A DNA stretch of 64,000 bases. Source: Bacteroidales bacterium. Lineage in GTDB: Bacteria > Bacteroidota > Bacteroidia > Bacteroidales > UBA932. The notes beneath the pieces are model-generated. The model did not search any database, was not told the DNA's origin, and saw only the letters and a program-made list of their open reading frames with translations. Numbering within the stretch: the first letter of the stretch is position 1; every line of letters starts with the position of its first letter. This document shows positions 53,388 to 62,690 of this stretch, one piece after another. A program made the position numbers and the translations under genes. The stretch lies in the NCBI GenBank assembly GCA_017651225.1, contig JAGCDF010000010.1:1-64000 (forward strand). The letters are read 5' to 3'.

Positions 53388-55319
53388 ATGAAAAAGATAG
53401 CTAAAATCGCATTGGGAATCGCCGGCGTCGCCCTCATTGCCAGTTCCTGCAACAAGGTGCTGGAGGAGCATCCCAAAACCCTCTACACGCCGGATTTCTT
53501 TACCACCCCGATGGGTGTGGAAGGCGGTCTGACCGCCCTGTATGCCCAGCTCCGCTACCTCTATGGCAACGCATACTATTACAATATCCTGACCACCGGT
53601 ACCGACGAGGCAACCTACGGTGAGTCTGCCGACGGCAACTTCAAAGACGCCGACCTTTCCGGCGCCGGTTCGCTGAACGCCAGCACTTCCCGCAGCGACA
53701 ACCTGTGGGGCCAGGCCTTCACCTACATCAACACCGCCAGCGGCATTATCGAGAACGCCGAGGCCGTGGGCCTGGACAAGGCGATGATCGCCGAAGCCCG
53801 CTTCTTCCGCGCCTTCGATTATTTCCAGCTGGTCCAGACCTTTGGCGGCGTGCCCCTCGATCTGGGCGCCGGCGAACTGGCCTTCAACAGCAAGCCGGTC
53901 CGCGAATCCGTGCGCAACACCGTCCCTGAGGTGTACACCAAGGCCATCTTCCCCGACCTCAAGACTGCGGTGAACGACCTGCCGGTCAACCCGCGCGTGA
54001 CGGGTGCCGTGACCCAGAATGTCGCCCGCCTCTACCTTGCCAAGGCCTACCTGACCTATGCGTGGTGGCTGGAGAATCCGAAGAACATCCCGACCTATCC
54101 TGAGACCCCCCGCACCGATCCGGACGGCAAGACGGCAGCCCAGTATTTCCAGCTTGCCTACGACCTCTCCCTGGAGGCCATCAACAATCCGGGCCCCTAC
54201 GGTCTGATGGAGTACTTCTATCTGATCAGCGACGGTGCTCACGACCGCAACAAGGAGATCATGCTCTATGCCGACCACACCGAGAACTCCGAGCAGTACA
54301 ACGGCGCCAGCCTGAGCTATGGCTCCGGCGGCGGCATGGACAACTTCGCCGGCTGGATGATGAACTGGAACTATCCGAACATGGCCATCCGGGCCAACAC
54401 CGGCAGCAACATCAACCCGGTGCTCCGTACCGACCAGCAGTACTGCGGCCGTCCCTGGACGCGTATGGCTCCGACCCAGGAGGCCATCGCCACCTTCATC
54501 GACCGCGACAAGGATTCCCGTTACGACGGCACCTTCGTCTATGTCCTGCGCACCAACTGGGACCGCGGCGGCAACCCGGCCACCTATGTCGAGGGTCCGA
54601 ACGGCGCCCAGATCGGTCTGAACGAGCCGTTCCTCGTCTTCCTCCCGGAAGAGGATCCGACGGTAAACCAGAATGTCGATGTTTCGCAGGTCATGATCGG
54701 TGCTTCTCCGAACTATGATTTCTATGTTGTGAATCCGAGCGGTGTGAGCCGCCGTATGTACCCGAAGACCTGGAAACTCGGACCGTACCGTACCAATACG
54801 ACCGGTACCGGCCAGCCGAACGCCTCCCACACGCGTCCGTTCAACATCGCCAAGTTCTCCGAGTTCTACTTCATCGCCGCCGAGGCGGCCGTGAAGGGAG
54901 CCTCGGGCAGCAAGTCCGCCCGCGACCTTGTCAACGTGCTGCGCGCCCGTGCCGGCAAGTGGGAATATGATGTGAACTTTGATGTGGTGCGCATCGAGGA
55001 CTACAGCGCCGAACTGGTGGCGGACACGCCGGCCACGATCACGATCGACTACCTCCTCGACGAGCGCATGCGCGAGTACTACGGCGACGGCTTCCGCTGG
55101 TTCGACCTGGTCCGTACGCAGACCTGGGCCGAGCGTGCCAAGACCTACACGATCTGCGGCCCCGGCAAGAACGACCTCACGCCCCAGACCTTCACCCGCG
55201 ATATCCAGAACTTCCATTACCTCCGTCCGATTCCGCAGGGTCAGCTGGACAACATGAAGATGGAGAAAGCCGAAAAACAGGCTTATCAGAATCCGGGTTA
55301 CTGGAGCGAAAAAGAATAG
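53388..55319 (+). CDS. SusD/RagB-like glycan-binding lipoprotein
   Basis: A 643-residue surface lipoprotein: lipobox IASSC (Cys21), then the SusD TPR-like helical scaffold (ARFFRAFDYFQLVQTFGGVPL is the classic motif) and a C-terminal RagB/SusD part with FNIAKFSEFYFIAAEAA and LLDERMREYYGDGFRWFDLVR. It forms the lid on SusC and hands over oligosaccharides. No second surface glycan-binding protein gene is adjacent. A terminator ends the susCD transcript. Confidence 0.96.
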   Translation: MKKIAKIALGIAGVALIASSCNKVLEEHPKTLYTPDFFTTPMGVEGGLTALYAQLRYLYGNAYYYNILTTGTDEATYGESADGNFKDADLSGAGSLNASTSRSDNLWGQAFTYINTASGIIENAEAVGLDKAMIAEARFFRAFDYFQLVQTFGGVPLDLGAGELAFNSKPVRESVRNTVPEVYTKAIFPDLKTAVNDLPVNPRVTGAVTQNVARLYLAKAYLTYAWWLENPKNIPTYPETPRTDPDGKTAAQYFQLAYDLSLEAINNPGPYGLMEYFYLISDGAHDRNKEIMLYADHTENSEQYNGASLSYGSGGGMDNFAGWMMNWNYPNMAIRANTGSNINPVLRTDQQYCGRPWTRMAPTQEAIATFIDRDKDSRYDGTFVYVLRTNWDRGGNPATYVEGPNGAQIGLNEPFLVFLPEEDPTVNQNVDVSQVMIGASPNYDFYVVNPSGVSRRMYPKTWKLGPYRTNTTGTGQPNASHTRPFNIAKFSEFYFIAAEAAVKGASGSKSARDLVNVLRARAGKWEYDVNFDVVRIEDYSAELVADTPATITIDYLLDERMREYYGDGFRWFDLVRTQTWAERAKTYTICGPGKNDLTPQTFTRDIQNFHYLRPIPQGQLDNMKMEKAEKQAYQNPGYWSEKE

Positions 55320-55366
55320 GAATACCGAGCATAAGCATTTGGTTTTTTATTAATACTTTGGTTGGT

Positions 55367-55400
55367 GAAAAGGGCGCCCCGTGAGGGCCGCCCTTTTCTC
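55367..55400 (+). terminator. Rho-independent terminator after susD-like gene
   Basis: Ten-base-pair stem GAAAAGGGCG / CGCCCTTTTC (55367-55376 with 55389-55398), with inner CCC/GGG pairing. It separates susCD from the enzyme genes. Confidence 0.75.
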
Positions 55401-55458
55401 ATGGGCGGAAATCGACACAAAATGTTTCACCAGTAGCCGGAAGGAACGGGGAATTTCG

Positions 55459-55466
55459 TATCTTTG
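55459..55466 (+). promoter_or_regulatory. -7 element (TATCTTTG) of GH67-esterase operon
   Basis: Exact TAnnTTTG, 25 bases before ATG 55492; no clear -33 TTG. Confidence 0.6.
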
Positions 55467-55491
55467 TAAGAAGTACAAATCCTTGATTCTT

Positions 55492-57534
55492 ATGCGGAAA
55501 TCCATTTTTCTGACTGCCCTGGCAGCTGCGGCGCTGCTGTCCGCCTGCAGCAGTCCCGTCCCCGCGACGCAGGACGGCACGGAGCTCTGGCTGGCCGCCG
55601 GCCGCCCCTATGCCGACGTGCTTGCCTCCGTGCAGACGACCATCGATCCCACCCTCCCGGCAGAGGGCTACCACATCTATGACGCGGACGGGCAGCGCCA
55701 CGTCGCCGCCGGCTCCGAGGCCGGCCTGCGCTACGGCGTCTATGCCCTGCAGCGCGCCGAGGTGCTCGGTTTTGCCGGCCCCGGCATCGATATCCAGGAG
55801 CAGCCCTGCTACGACCTGCGCCTGCTCAACCACTGGGACAACCTTGACGACACCGTGGAGCGCGGCTATGCCGGCAAATCGATGTGGGAGTGGACCTCTC
55901 CGGACGTTCCCGAGGCGCGCATCCGTCGCTACGGCGAGCTCTGCGCATCCGTCGGCATCAACGGCGCCGTCCTGAACAATGTCAATTCCAACCCGTTGAT
56001 CCTCGATGCGGAGCACATCGCACGCGTGGCGAAGATCGCGGATATCCTCCGCGAATATGGCATCAAGACCTACCTGTCCATCAAGTGGACCAGCCCCATC
56101 GCGCTGAGCGGGGTGAAGAGCGGCGATCCGCTCGATCCCAAGGTCCGTCAGTGGTGGAAGGACAAGGCGGCCGAGATCTACCGGGCCATCCCCGACTTCG
56201 GCGGCTTCCTCGTCAAGGCCAATTCCGAGGGCCAGGCCGGTCCGCAGGACTACGGCCGCACGCACGCCGACGGCGCCAACATGCTGGGCGAGGCCCTCGC
56301 CCCGTACGGCGGCATCGTGATGTGGCGCGCCTTCGTCTATGCCCCCACCAGCCCCGACCGGGCGAGCCAGGCCGTGGAAGAGTTCGTCCCGCTGGACGGC
56401 AAGTTCGCCGACAACGTGATCGTGCAGATCAAGAACGGTCCCGTGGATTTCCAGCCGCGCGAGCCCTTCAGCCCGCTCTTCGGCAAGCTCAAGGACACGA
56501 AGATGATGATGGAATTCCAGATCACCCAGGAGTACCTGGGCTTCTCCAACCACCTCGCCTACCTGGGCACCATGTGGGAGGAGTGCCTGAAATCCGACAC
56601 CTACCGCGACGGCCCCGGCACGCCCGTCTCCAAGACGGTTTCCGCCATCGCCGGCGTCGCGAACACCGGCCAGGATCCCAACTTCTGCGGCTACGTCTTC
56701 GCGCAGGCCAACTGGTATGCCTTCGGCCGCCTGGCCTGGAACCCCGAACTGAACGCGGAGACGATCGCCGACGAGTGGATCCGCCAGACCTTCCTCAAGC
56801 CCGCGGGGATGAGCGACAGAGCCTTCGAGTCCAAGTTCATCGAGCCCGTGCGTGGCATCCTGATGGCCTCCCGCGAGGCGGTCGTCAATTACGAGATGCC
56901 CATGGGCCTGCACCACCTCTTCGGCGGCACGCACTACGGCCCCATGCCCTGGGACCGCACGCCGCCCCGTCCGGACTGGCAGCCGGTCTATTACCACAAG
57001 GCGGACGCCGAGGGGATCGGCTTCGACCGCACGCGCAGCGGCTCCGGCAACGTGGACCAGTACAACGAGCCCCTGGCCTCGGATTTCAACGAACTCTCTT
57101 CCTGCCCGGAGAACCTCCTGCTCTGGTTCCACCACGTGCCCTGGGATTACAAGCTCTCCACCGGCCGCACGGTATGGGACGAGCTCTGCCTGCACTACGA
57201 CGCCGGCATCAAGCAGGTTGAGGCGTTCCGCCAGACCTGGGCGGAGCTGAAGCCTTACGTGGCCCCCGCCCTGTGGGAGGAGACCGCGAAGAAACTGGAA
57301 ATCCAGCAGCATGACGGTGAATGGTGGCGCGACGCCAACGTGGGCTACTTCCAGACCCTCAACGGCCTGCCGCTGCCCGCGGACGTGCGTCCGCTCGACA
57401 CGCCCATCGACTCGCTGATCAACCGCCAGATCCGTTCCGACCGCCTCGGCATGCCGATCCACGACGAGAACAACCGGCCCGTCATCGACCTCCCCCGTTT
57501 CCGCCGTCCGCAGCAGCCCGGTCGTCCCAGATAA
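55492..57534 (+). CDS. aguA: GH67 alpha-glucuronidase, lipoprotein
   Basis: A 680-residue protein with lipobox LLSAC (Cys19), so exported and lipid-anchored, unlike many cytoplasmic GH67 enzymes. Domains: N-terminal GH67N (20-125), catalytic TIM barrel, C-terminal helical GH67C. Catalytic-site motifs seen: KANSEGQAGPQDYGR (acid Glu), VQIKNGPVDFQPREP (Asp) and MMEFQITQEYLG (base Glu). Also DLRLLNHWDNLDDTVERGYAG. It cleaves 4-O-methyl-glucuronate from the non-reducing end of xylo-oligosaccharides. Followed by the esterase gene 15 bases downstream. Confidence 0.95.
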   Translation: MRKSIFLTALAAAALLSACSSPVPATQDGTELWLAAGRPYADVLASVQTTIDPTLPAEGYHIYDADGQRHVAAGSEAGLRYGVYALQRAEVLGFAGPGIDIQEQPCYDLRLLNHWDNLDDTVERGYAGKSMWEWTSPDVPEARIRRYGELCASVGINGAVLNNVNSNPLILDAEHIARVAKIADILREYGIKTYLSIKWTSPIALSGVKSGDPLDPKVRQWWKDKAAEIYRAIPDFGGFLVKANSEGQAGPQDYGRTHADGANMLGEALAPYGGIVMWRAFVYAPTSPDRASQAVEEFVPLDGKFADNVIVQIKNGPVDFQPREPFSPLFGKLKDTKMMMEFQITQEYLGFSNHLAYLGTMWEECLKSDTYRDGPGTPVSKTVSAIAGVANTGQDPNFCGYVFAQANWYAFGRLAWNPELNAETIADEWIRQTFLKPAGMSDRAFESKFIEPVRGILMASREAVVNYEMPMGLHHLFGGTHYGPMPWDRTPPRPDWQPVYYHKADAEGIGFDRTRSGSGNVDQYNEPLASDFNELSSCPENLLLWFHHVPWDYKLSTGRTVWDELCLHYDAGIKQVEAFRQTWAELKPYVAPALWEETAKKLEIQQHDGEWWRDANVGYFQTLNGLPLPADVRPLDTPIDSLINRQIRSDRLGMPIHDENNRPVIDLPRFRRPQQPGRPR

Positions 57535-57549
57535 CTCTGTTACCCCGAT

Positions 57550-58746
57550 ATGAAAAAGATCCTATACCTCCTGATGGCCGCGGCGCTCAGCTTCGCCGCC
57601 TGCGCCGAGACTCCCGACTGGACCACCACCTGGGCCACGGCCCTCCAGATCGCCGAGCCGCACAACAACCCGCCGGCACCCGGCCTTGCGGACAATTCCT
57701 TCCGCCAGATCGTGCAGGTGTCGATTGGCGGCAAGGCCCTGCGCCTGCACCTGTCCAACCTGTTCAACGAGGACGAGACCGAGATCCTCGGCGTGGAGAT
57801 CGCCCGCGCCGCGACGATGGGCGCGAGCCCCGAAATCGTGGACGGTACCACCGTGGAGCTGACCTTCGGCGGCGAGCGCGCCTTCACGATGGCGCCCGGC
57901 GACGAGGTCGTCTCTGACCCGGTGGACTTCGCGCTGGAGGAGCGCGAGAACCTCGCCATCACCATCCACTATGGCAAGATTTCCGCGACGCGGCTGACCA
58001 GCCATCCGGGCTCCCGCACCACGTCCTACATTGCCGCGGGCAACACGACCGACTTCTCCGAGCCCGTGGCCAAGACGGACCACTGGTACACCATCAGCGC
58101 CATCGACGTGATTCCGCTGCGCCCCAGCGCCGCCATCGCCGTGCTTGGCGACTCCATCACGGACGGCCGCGGCACCACGACGAACGGCCAGGACCGCTGG
58201 ACCGACCAGTTGTCCCGCTCGCTGCTCGCCGATCCCGAGACGCGCGACCTCGCGGTGCTGAACTTCGGCCTCGGCGGCAACTGCATCCTGCGGGGTGGCA
58301 ACGGCCCCACGGCCCAGCGCCGCTATGCGCGCGACCTCTTCAGCCCCTGCGGCGTCAAGTACATCATCCTCTTCGAGGGCACGAACGACCTCGGCGGCAG
58401 CCGGGACGGCGAGAAGACGGCCGAGGACATCCAGGCCGTCTGGCGCGAGATCATCCAAGAGGCGCATGAGCGCGGAATCAAGGTGATCGGCGCCACGGTG
58501 ACCTCCGCCGTGGGCAGCTTCTACCAGCGCGACGGCGAGCACGAGAAGGGCCGCCAGGCGCTGAACAAGTGGATCCGCGAGGGCGGGGAATTCGACGGCG
58601 TGATCGACTTCGACGCGATTACCGCCGGTCCGGACGACCCCACGCGCATCAACCCGGCTTTCCTCTTTGAGAACGACTGGCTGCACCTCAATGCCGACGG
58701 CTACCGCCTCATGGGCACCAGCATCGATCACGCTTTGTTCCGCTAA
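57550..58746 (+). CDS. XynE-like SGNH/GDSL esterase lipoprotein
   Basis: A 398-residue lipoprotein (lipobox SFAAC, Cys18). The N-terminal beta-sandwich-like region begins WTTTWATALQ and runs to about 190. The SGNH domain follows: VLGDSITDGRG (block I Ser), GGN (block II), EGTNDLGG (block III Asn) and ENDWLHLNADGY (Asp/His). This layout resembles Prevotella bryantii XynE, encoded in a xylanase cluster. Likely removes acetyl or other ester groups from xylan fragments; specificity is inferred from context. Second gene of the GH67 operon. Confidence 0.88.
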   Translation: MKKILYLLMAAALSFAACAETPDWTTTWATALQIAEPHNNPPAPGLADNSFRQIVQVSIGGKALRLHLSNLFNEDETEILGVEIARAATMGASPEIVDGTTVELTFGGERAFTMAPGDEVVSDPVDFALEERENLAITIHYGKISATRLTSHPGSRTTSYIAAGNTTDFSEPVAKTDHWYTISAIDVIPLRPSAAIAVLGDSITDGRGTTTNGQDRWTDQLSRSLLADPETRDLAVLNFGLGGNCILRGGNGPTAQRRYARDLFSPCGVKYIILFEGTNDLGGSRDGEKTAEDIQAVWREIIQEAHERGIKVIGATVTSAVGSFYQRDGEHEKGRQALNKWIREGGEFDGVIDFDAITAGPDDPTRINPAFLFENDWLHLNADGYRLMGTSIDHALFR

Positions 58747-58751
58747 GGGGA

Positions 58752-61673
58752 CTACATTTCCACAGAAAAGACCAGCGAGACGCTGTGTCGCTGCACGGGG
58801 AGTTCTTTCGCGACCAGGGTGTCGTAGGAGGGACCCCCGTTGTAGTTGTACGACACGCCGATGCGGGTGGGATACGGCACCCAGAGGAGATTGCCCAGCA
58901 CGGCGGTCAGGTCCGCGCCGGCGCTGAACAGCGCGCCCTTTTCCCGCCGGGAAGAGAAGGCGGTGTAATCCCCGTGCAGGGTCAGCTCGAAGTTGCGCAG
59001 GTAGGCCACCGGGCCCAGGATGGCGCGGTCGACGGGGATCAGCGGCAGCTTGTAGTCCAGCGCGCCCTTGATCTGCGAGGGATAGGAGGCCAGCCAGCGC
59101 GTCACCGAGGCCGGGAAGCCGCGCGGGGCCGTGTTGGCGAAGGCTTCGCTGAAGACGCCGTCAAAGGATCTGGAATACATGACGCTCCAGCGCAGGCCGT
59201 GCGTCTCGTGCAGGCCGGGCAGGTAGCCATACAGGTAGCCGAAGGCCGAGGGCGAAATCAGCCCCGGGATCCAGCGGAAGCTGACACCCAGCTCCGCGCC
59301 GACGCCCAGACGGGGATAGACCCGCGACGCGGGCGTGGACTGCATGATGTAGCCGCGCAGACTCAGGGTCGTGCGGCTCATCGACCGCCCGTCCTGGAAG
59401 CGGTCGGTGTTCCACAGGAGCGTGGCGGTGGGCACGAGGCCGCGCTGCCAGCCACCGGAGGTGAAATTCCAGGGGATATAGGTTTTGAGGGTGCCGGACA
59501 CGGACGGAACGCCCAGGCTCCGCGTGTTCAGCCGGATGAGCTGCTTCTCCGGGTCTTCCTCCAGGATGTACTCGAAGGCGTACCGATCGCCGAAGTCCAC
59601 GGACGCCTCGATCACGGGATAGAGCCCCGTGTAGGTCAGGCTGGCGTGCAGCGAATGCCACCAGCGGCCGTCCACACGTGCGGCGTGGTAGCCGGCGAAG
59701 CCGTAGCTCGTGCCCAGGTCGTTCTGCCAGAAGGCGGTCGCGCCCAGGCCGGCGTCCTGCGTCAACGACTCCATGGAAAGGTTGTCAACCGAGTCGAAAT
59801 GGAAATAGAAGGGCAGCCAGGAATGGAAGCGGAACAGGTGCGCGAGCTTGTTGTATGCCTTCGGCTCGCTCACTTCCACCGGGGCGTCCCAGTCGATCGC
59901 CTCCGCCTCGCCCGCGGAGAGCTCCTCGGCGAAGGGGTACTTCGCCGGCTTCGTGAAGTCGGCCGCCACCGGCTGCAGCTCGCTCCAGGCCAGCTTGTGG
60001 ACCAGGCGCCCTTCGGGCTGGAGGACACTGAAAAACAGGGAGTCGACTTCCAAGTCGAAGTCCATGCCGCCGAAACGCAGGTTCGTCAAGCGATTTACCC
60101 GTCCGTCGGACGGATCCAGGGCATAGAGTTCCTGCACGCCCGTGAGGTCGCTGGAGAACATCAGCTGGCCGTCCTGGGCCCACAGTGCGCCGATGTTGAC
60201 CGGCGAGGGGCCCAGGACCGGGGTGAATCCGTCCGCCACGCGGTACAGGCCGGCACCCGCTTCCGTGATGGCGCTCGCGAACAACTCGTCGTCCACCCAG
60301 ATCGTTTCCACCACCTGCATGCCTTCCGGCGCCTGCCAGTCGCGCAGGCGGCTGCCGTTCTCCGCGTCCAGCAGGACCACGCGGCTGGTCCCGTCCACCG
60401 GGTACTCGGTCACGGACAGCACCGGCTCATGGGGCGCCGGAACAGGATTGTAATAGCGCGTCTTGCGCGTCAACTTGCGGGCATACTTGCCGTCGAAGCT
60501 GCGGATAATCGAGTAGGAACGGAGCGGCCAGCGCGCATCGCGCACCACCTCGCTCCAATAGGTCCTGCCCAGCGGGCCGCCGGACTCGGGGCCGGACGCG
60601 TGGGTGCCGAGCAGCATGTGCGGCTCCACCGTCCCGTCGGGGTAAATGCGCACCAGCCGGTCGGGTTGCGTAATGCCGCTTTGGATAGCATAAATATGGT
60701 CTCCCTGATGGTCCAGCCCCGTGTATTCCGTGAAGCGCCGCGGCACGGCCGTCACGGGCTCCGTCTGCAGGAACGGCCCGCGGGCGAGCTCGTCCGCCTC
60801 CCAGAAATGCTGCAGGGTATCGCACACGGCCGCGAAGGCGTCCTTGAAACGGAGGCCGGTGGCCTCGCGGATGGTCTTGTCCCAGTTCAGGAAGGCCACG
60901 CCATGCCTGGCGATACGCTGATAGAAACGGGCGCTGAGGTCCGGCACGTCGAACGTGGCGCGGATGCCGCCCACGGCCAGGTAGCCGGCCCGGTAGTAAT
61001 CGGGGGTATAGTAGCGCTGCGAGCCGTAGCGCCAGCGCCAGAAGTCGCGCAGGTCGCCGGCGGCGAAGCTCACGCGGTAGTATTCGAGGAAATCCGCACT
61101 GCGGCCGCGCCCGGCGGGGGTCAGCGCCGTCTCGGCGACCACGGCGTCGCCTTCGAAGAAGGCCGGGCCGCCGTAGATGGCCGCGATGCCGCCGGGGATG
61201 AGCTGTCCGCCCAGGACGTTCAGCCAGCGGAAGGGTTTCATGGCGCCCGCCTGCAGTTGAGCCACGTGGCGGGATTCATGGATGCCCAGCTGGCGCACCC
61301 AGGGCGTCACCTCGTCCGGGAAGGCGTCCGGGACGGTCAGCAGTTCCATGCGTCGCGGGGTCCAGGTCACCTGGCCGTTGGAATAGGCGGTCCAGGGGTG
61401 CAGGATGACGGGCATCTTGTTGCCGTAGGCGGCGTTCGGCCGGATGCCGATGCTGCCGCCCACGGGCGTGGCGGCCCGCTCCAGGGTTAGGGCGTAGGCG
61501 CGCGCCAGCGAGTCCAGCCCGCGGGGGTAGACCACGCGGTAGGTCGGGGTCTCGATCTGGTTCCAGCGCAGTCCGCCCGGGTCCGCACCCATCGTGTGGA
61601 ACTGGGCGGATGCGGGCAGGGCCGCCCCCAGCAGGAGCAGCCAAGCGGTCAGGATTGCGGGCAGACGTTTCAT
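58752..61673 (-). CDS. Outer-membrane protein with metalloprotease-like, propeller and beta-barrel parts
   Basis: A 973-residue protein with signal peptide (cleavage near PASAQ). Residues about 40-300 resemble peptidase MA-type gluzincins: HESRH at 132-136 (HExxH) and, 37 residues on, FFEGDAVVAE, matching the family's EGxA motif. Residues about 320-600 contain WD40/TolB-like repeats (LMFSSDLTGVQELYALDPSDGRVNRLTNL). The remainder looks like a beta-barrel ending in VSLVFSVEM, a BAM-type final strand with aromatic pattern. Function is unknown; a surface or periplasmic protease tethered to a pore is a hypothesis. ATG 61671-61673 chosen; 6 bases past the -7 element. Confidence 0.75.
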   Translation of the reverse strand: MKRLPAILTAWLLLLGAALPASAQFHTMGADPGGLRWNQIETPTYRVVYPRGLDSLARAYALTLERAATPVGGSIGIRPNAAYGNKMPVILHPWTAYSNGQVTWTPRRMELLTVPDAFPDEVTPWVRQLGIHESRHVAQLQAGAMKPFRWLNVLGGQLIPGGIAAIYGGPAFFEGDAVVAETALTPAGRGRSADFLEYYRVSFAAGDLRDFWRWRYGSQRYYTPDYYRAGYLAVGGIRATFDVPDLSARFYQRIARHGVAFLNWDKTIREATGLRFKDAFAAVCDTLQHFWEADELARGPFLQTEPVTAVPRRFTEYTGLDHQGDHIYAIQSGITQPDRLVRIYPDGTVEPHMLLGTHASGPESGGPLGRTYWSEVVRDARWPLRSYSIIRSFDGKYARKLTRKTRYYNPVPAPHEPVLSVTEYPVDGTSRVVLLDAENGSRLRDWQAPEGMQVVETIWVDDELFASAITEAGAGLYRVADGFTPVLGPSPVNIGALWAQDGQLMFSSDLTGVQELYALDPSDGRVNRLTNLRFGGMDFDLEVDSLFFSVLQPEGRLVHKLAWSELQPVAADFTKPAKYPFAEELSAGEAEAIDWDAPVEVSEPKAYNKLAHLFRFHSWLPFYFHFDSVDNLSMESLTQDAGLGATAFWQNDLGTSYGFAGYHAARVDGRWWHSLHASLTYTGLYPVIEASVDFGDRYAFEYILEEDPEKQLIRLNTRSLGVPSVSGTLKTYIPWNFTSGGWQRGLVPTATLLWNTDRFQDGRSMSRTTLSLRGYIMQSTPASRVYPRLGVGAELGVSFRWIPGLISPSAFGYLYGYLPGLHETHGLRWSVMYSRSFDGVFSEAFANTAPRGFPASVTRWLASYPSQIKGALDYKLPLIPVDRAILGPVAYLRNFELTLHGDYTAFSSRREKGALFSAGADLTAVLGNLLWVPYPTRIGVSYNYNGGPSYDTLVAKELPVQRHSVSLVFSVEM

Positions 61674-61679
61674 TATCTG

Positions 61680-61687
61680 CAAATTTA
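61680..61687 (-). promoter_or_regulatory. -7 element (TAAATTTG) of metalloprotease/barrel gene
   Basis: Exact TAnnTTTG on the minus strand, 6 bases before the ATG. Confidence 0.55.
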
Positions 61688-61717
61688 ACTTTTTTTCGCT
61701 AACTTTATGGCTTGACA

Positions 61718-62686
61718 ATGAAAAGGGCTGCATTCATATTCCTGCTCCTGCCGGCGCTGCTGCTGGCGGGTTGCCGGGGTGGCGGGCAGCCACAGCAGCC
61801 CGCTGCACCACAACTGCGCCCGTTCCCGTATCCCGAGGTCCCGGCGGTGTATTCCGACCCGGGAGAGCGGCGGGAATGGGTCCTGGACCATTTCTGGGAC
61901 GCTTTTCTGGCCGGAGACGGCCCCTGCGACACGGGCGCCGTGCTGGGGGTGCGCCATTCCGACGTGGAGGGCCAGGTGGCGCTGTTCGCGCAGGAGCTGG
62001 AGCAACTCCCGCTGCCGGAGGCGCAGCGCAAGATGCGCCATTTCTTCGAGCAGGTCGAGAAGCGCCAGGCCGCCGACACGGCCTCCCATTTCTACCTCCT
62101 GATGGAGGAAATCGTGTCCCGCTACCTCTACGATCCCAATTCCCCCGTGCGCGACGAGGATCTGTATCTTCCTTATGTTGAGGGGCTTGCAACCTCTCCT
62201 TTTACGCGTGACGCAGCCCGGCCGGGCTACGTCTATGAGGCGCAGATGTGCGCCCTGGCTCCCGTGGGCAGCGTGGCGCCGGACTTCCGCTTTACGGACG
62301 CGCGCGGCCGCACGCGCCACCTGCGCGACGTTAAGGCGCGCACGACCCTGCTTTTCTTCAGCAACCCCGGCTGCTATGCCTGTCGGGATATCATCGAGCG
62401 GGTGACCGCCATTCCCGGCATCGACGACCGCATCGCCCGCGGGGACTTCGCCGTGGTCAACGTCTACATCGACGAGGACCTCGACGCCTGGCGCGCCTAC
62501 GAACCCAACTACCCGCGCAACTGGTACTGCGGCTACGAGCCCGACGGCCTGGTGCGCTCCGACCGGATCTACAACGTCCGCGCGATTCCGTCGCTGTACC
62601 TCCTCGGCGAGGGGCAGCGCATCCTGATGAAAGACGCCCCCGTGGAGCGGGTCGTCTCCTGGCTGCAAAATTCACAAAATCAATAA
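61718..62686 (+). CDS. DUF5106/thioredoxin-like lipoprotein
   Basis: A 322-residue lipoprotein (lipobox LLLAGC, Cys19). The N-terminal helical half (about 45-170) matches DUF5106 proteins of Bacteroidales. The C-terminal thioredoxin fold has GSVAPDFRFTDARGR and the active site NPGCYACRD (CxxC), then IPSLYLL with the cis-Pro region. Probably a periplasmic thiol oxidoreductase. ATG 61718 preferred over TTG at 61712. Divergent from the barrel gene; a weak -7 (TAACTTTA, 61700-61707) precedes it. Confidence 0.85.
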   Translation: MKRAAFIFLLLPALLLAGCRGGGQPQQPAAPQLRPFPYPEVPAVYSDPGERREWVLDHFWDAFLAGDGPCDTGAVLGVRHSDVEGQVALFAQELEQLPLPEAQRKMRHFFEQVEKRQAADTASHFYLLMEEIVSRYLYDPNSPVRDEDLYLPYVEGLATSPFTRDAARPGYVYEAQMCALAPVGSVAPDFRFTDARGRTRHLRDVKARTTLLFFSNPGCYACRDIIERVTAIPGIDDRIARGDFAVVNVYIDEDLDAWRAYEPNYPRNWYCGYEPDGLVRSDRIYNVRAIPSLYLLGEGQRILMKDAPVERVVSWLQNSQNQ

Positions 62687-62690
62687 CATC

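Noticed and set aside
50304..55217. 1600-codon open frame antisense to susC and susD
   Set aside because: It spans two genes and their junction, shows no domain and has shadow-type composition. Long antisense frames also occur opposite GH67 (55399-57462) and the barrel gene (58785-61490), so this is a codon-usage effect.
55320..55366. Possible promoter TACTTTGG before the susD terminator
   Set aside because: It lacks one base of the TAnnTTTG spacing and lies upstream of a terminator, whereas 55459-55466 matches exactly.
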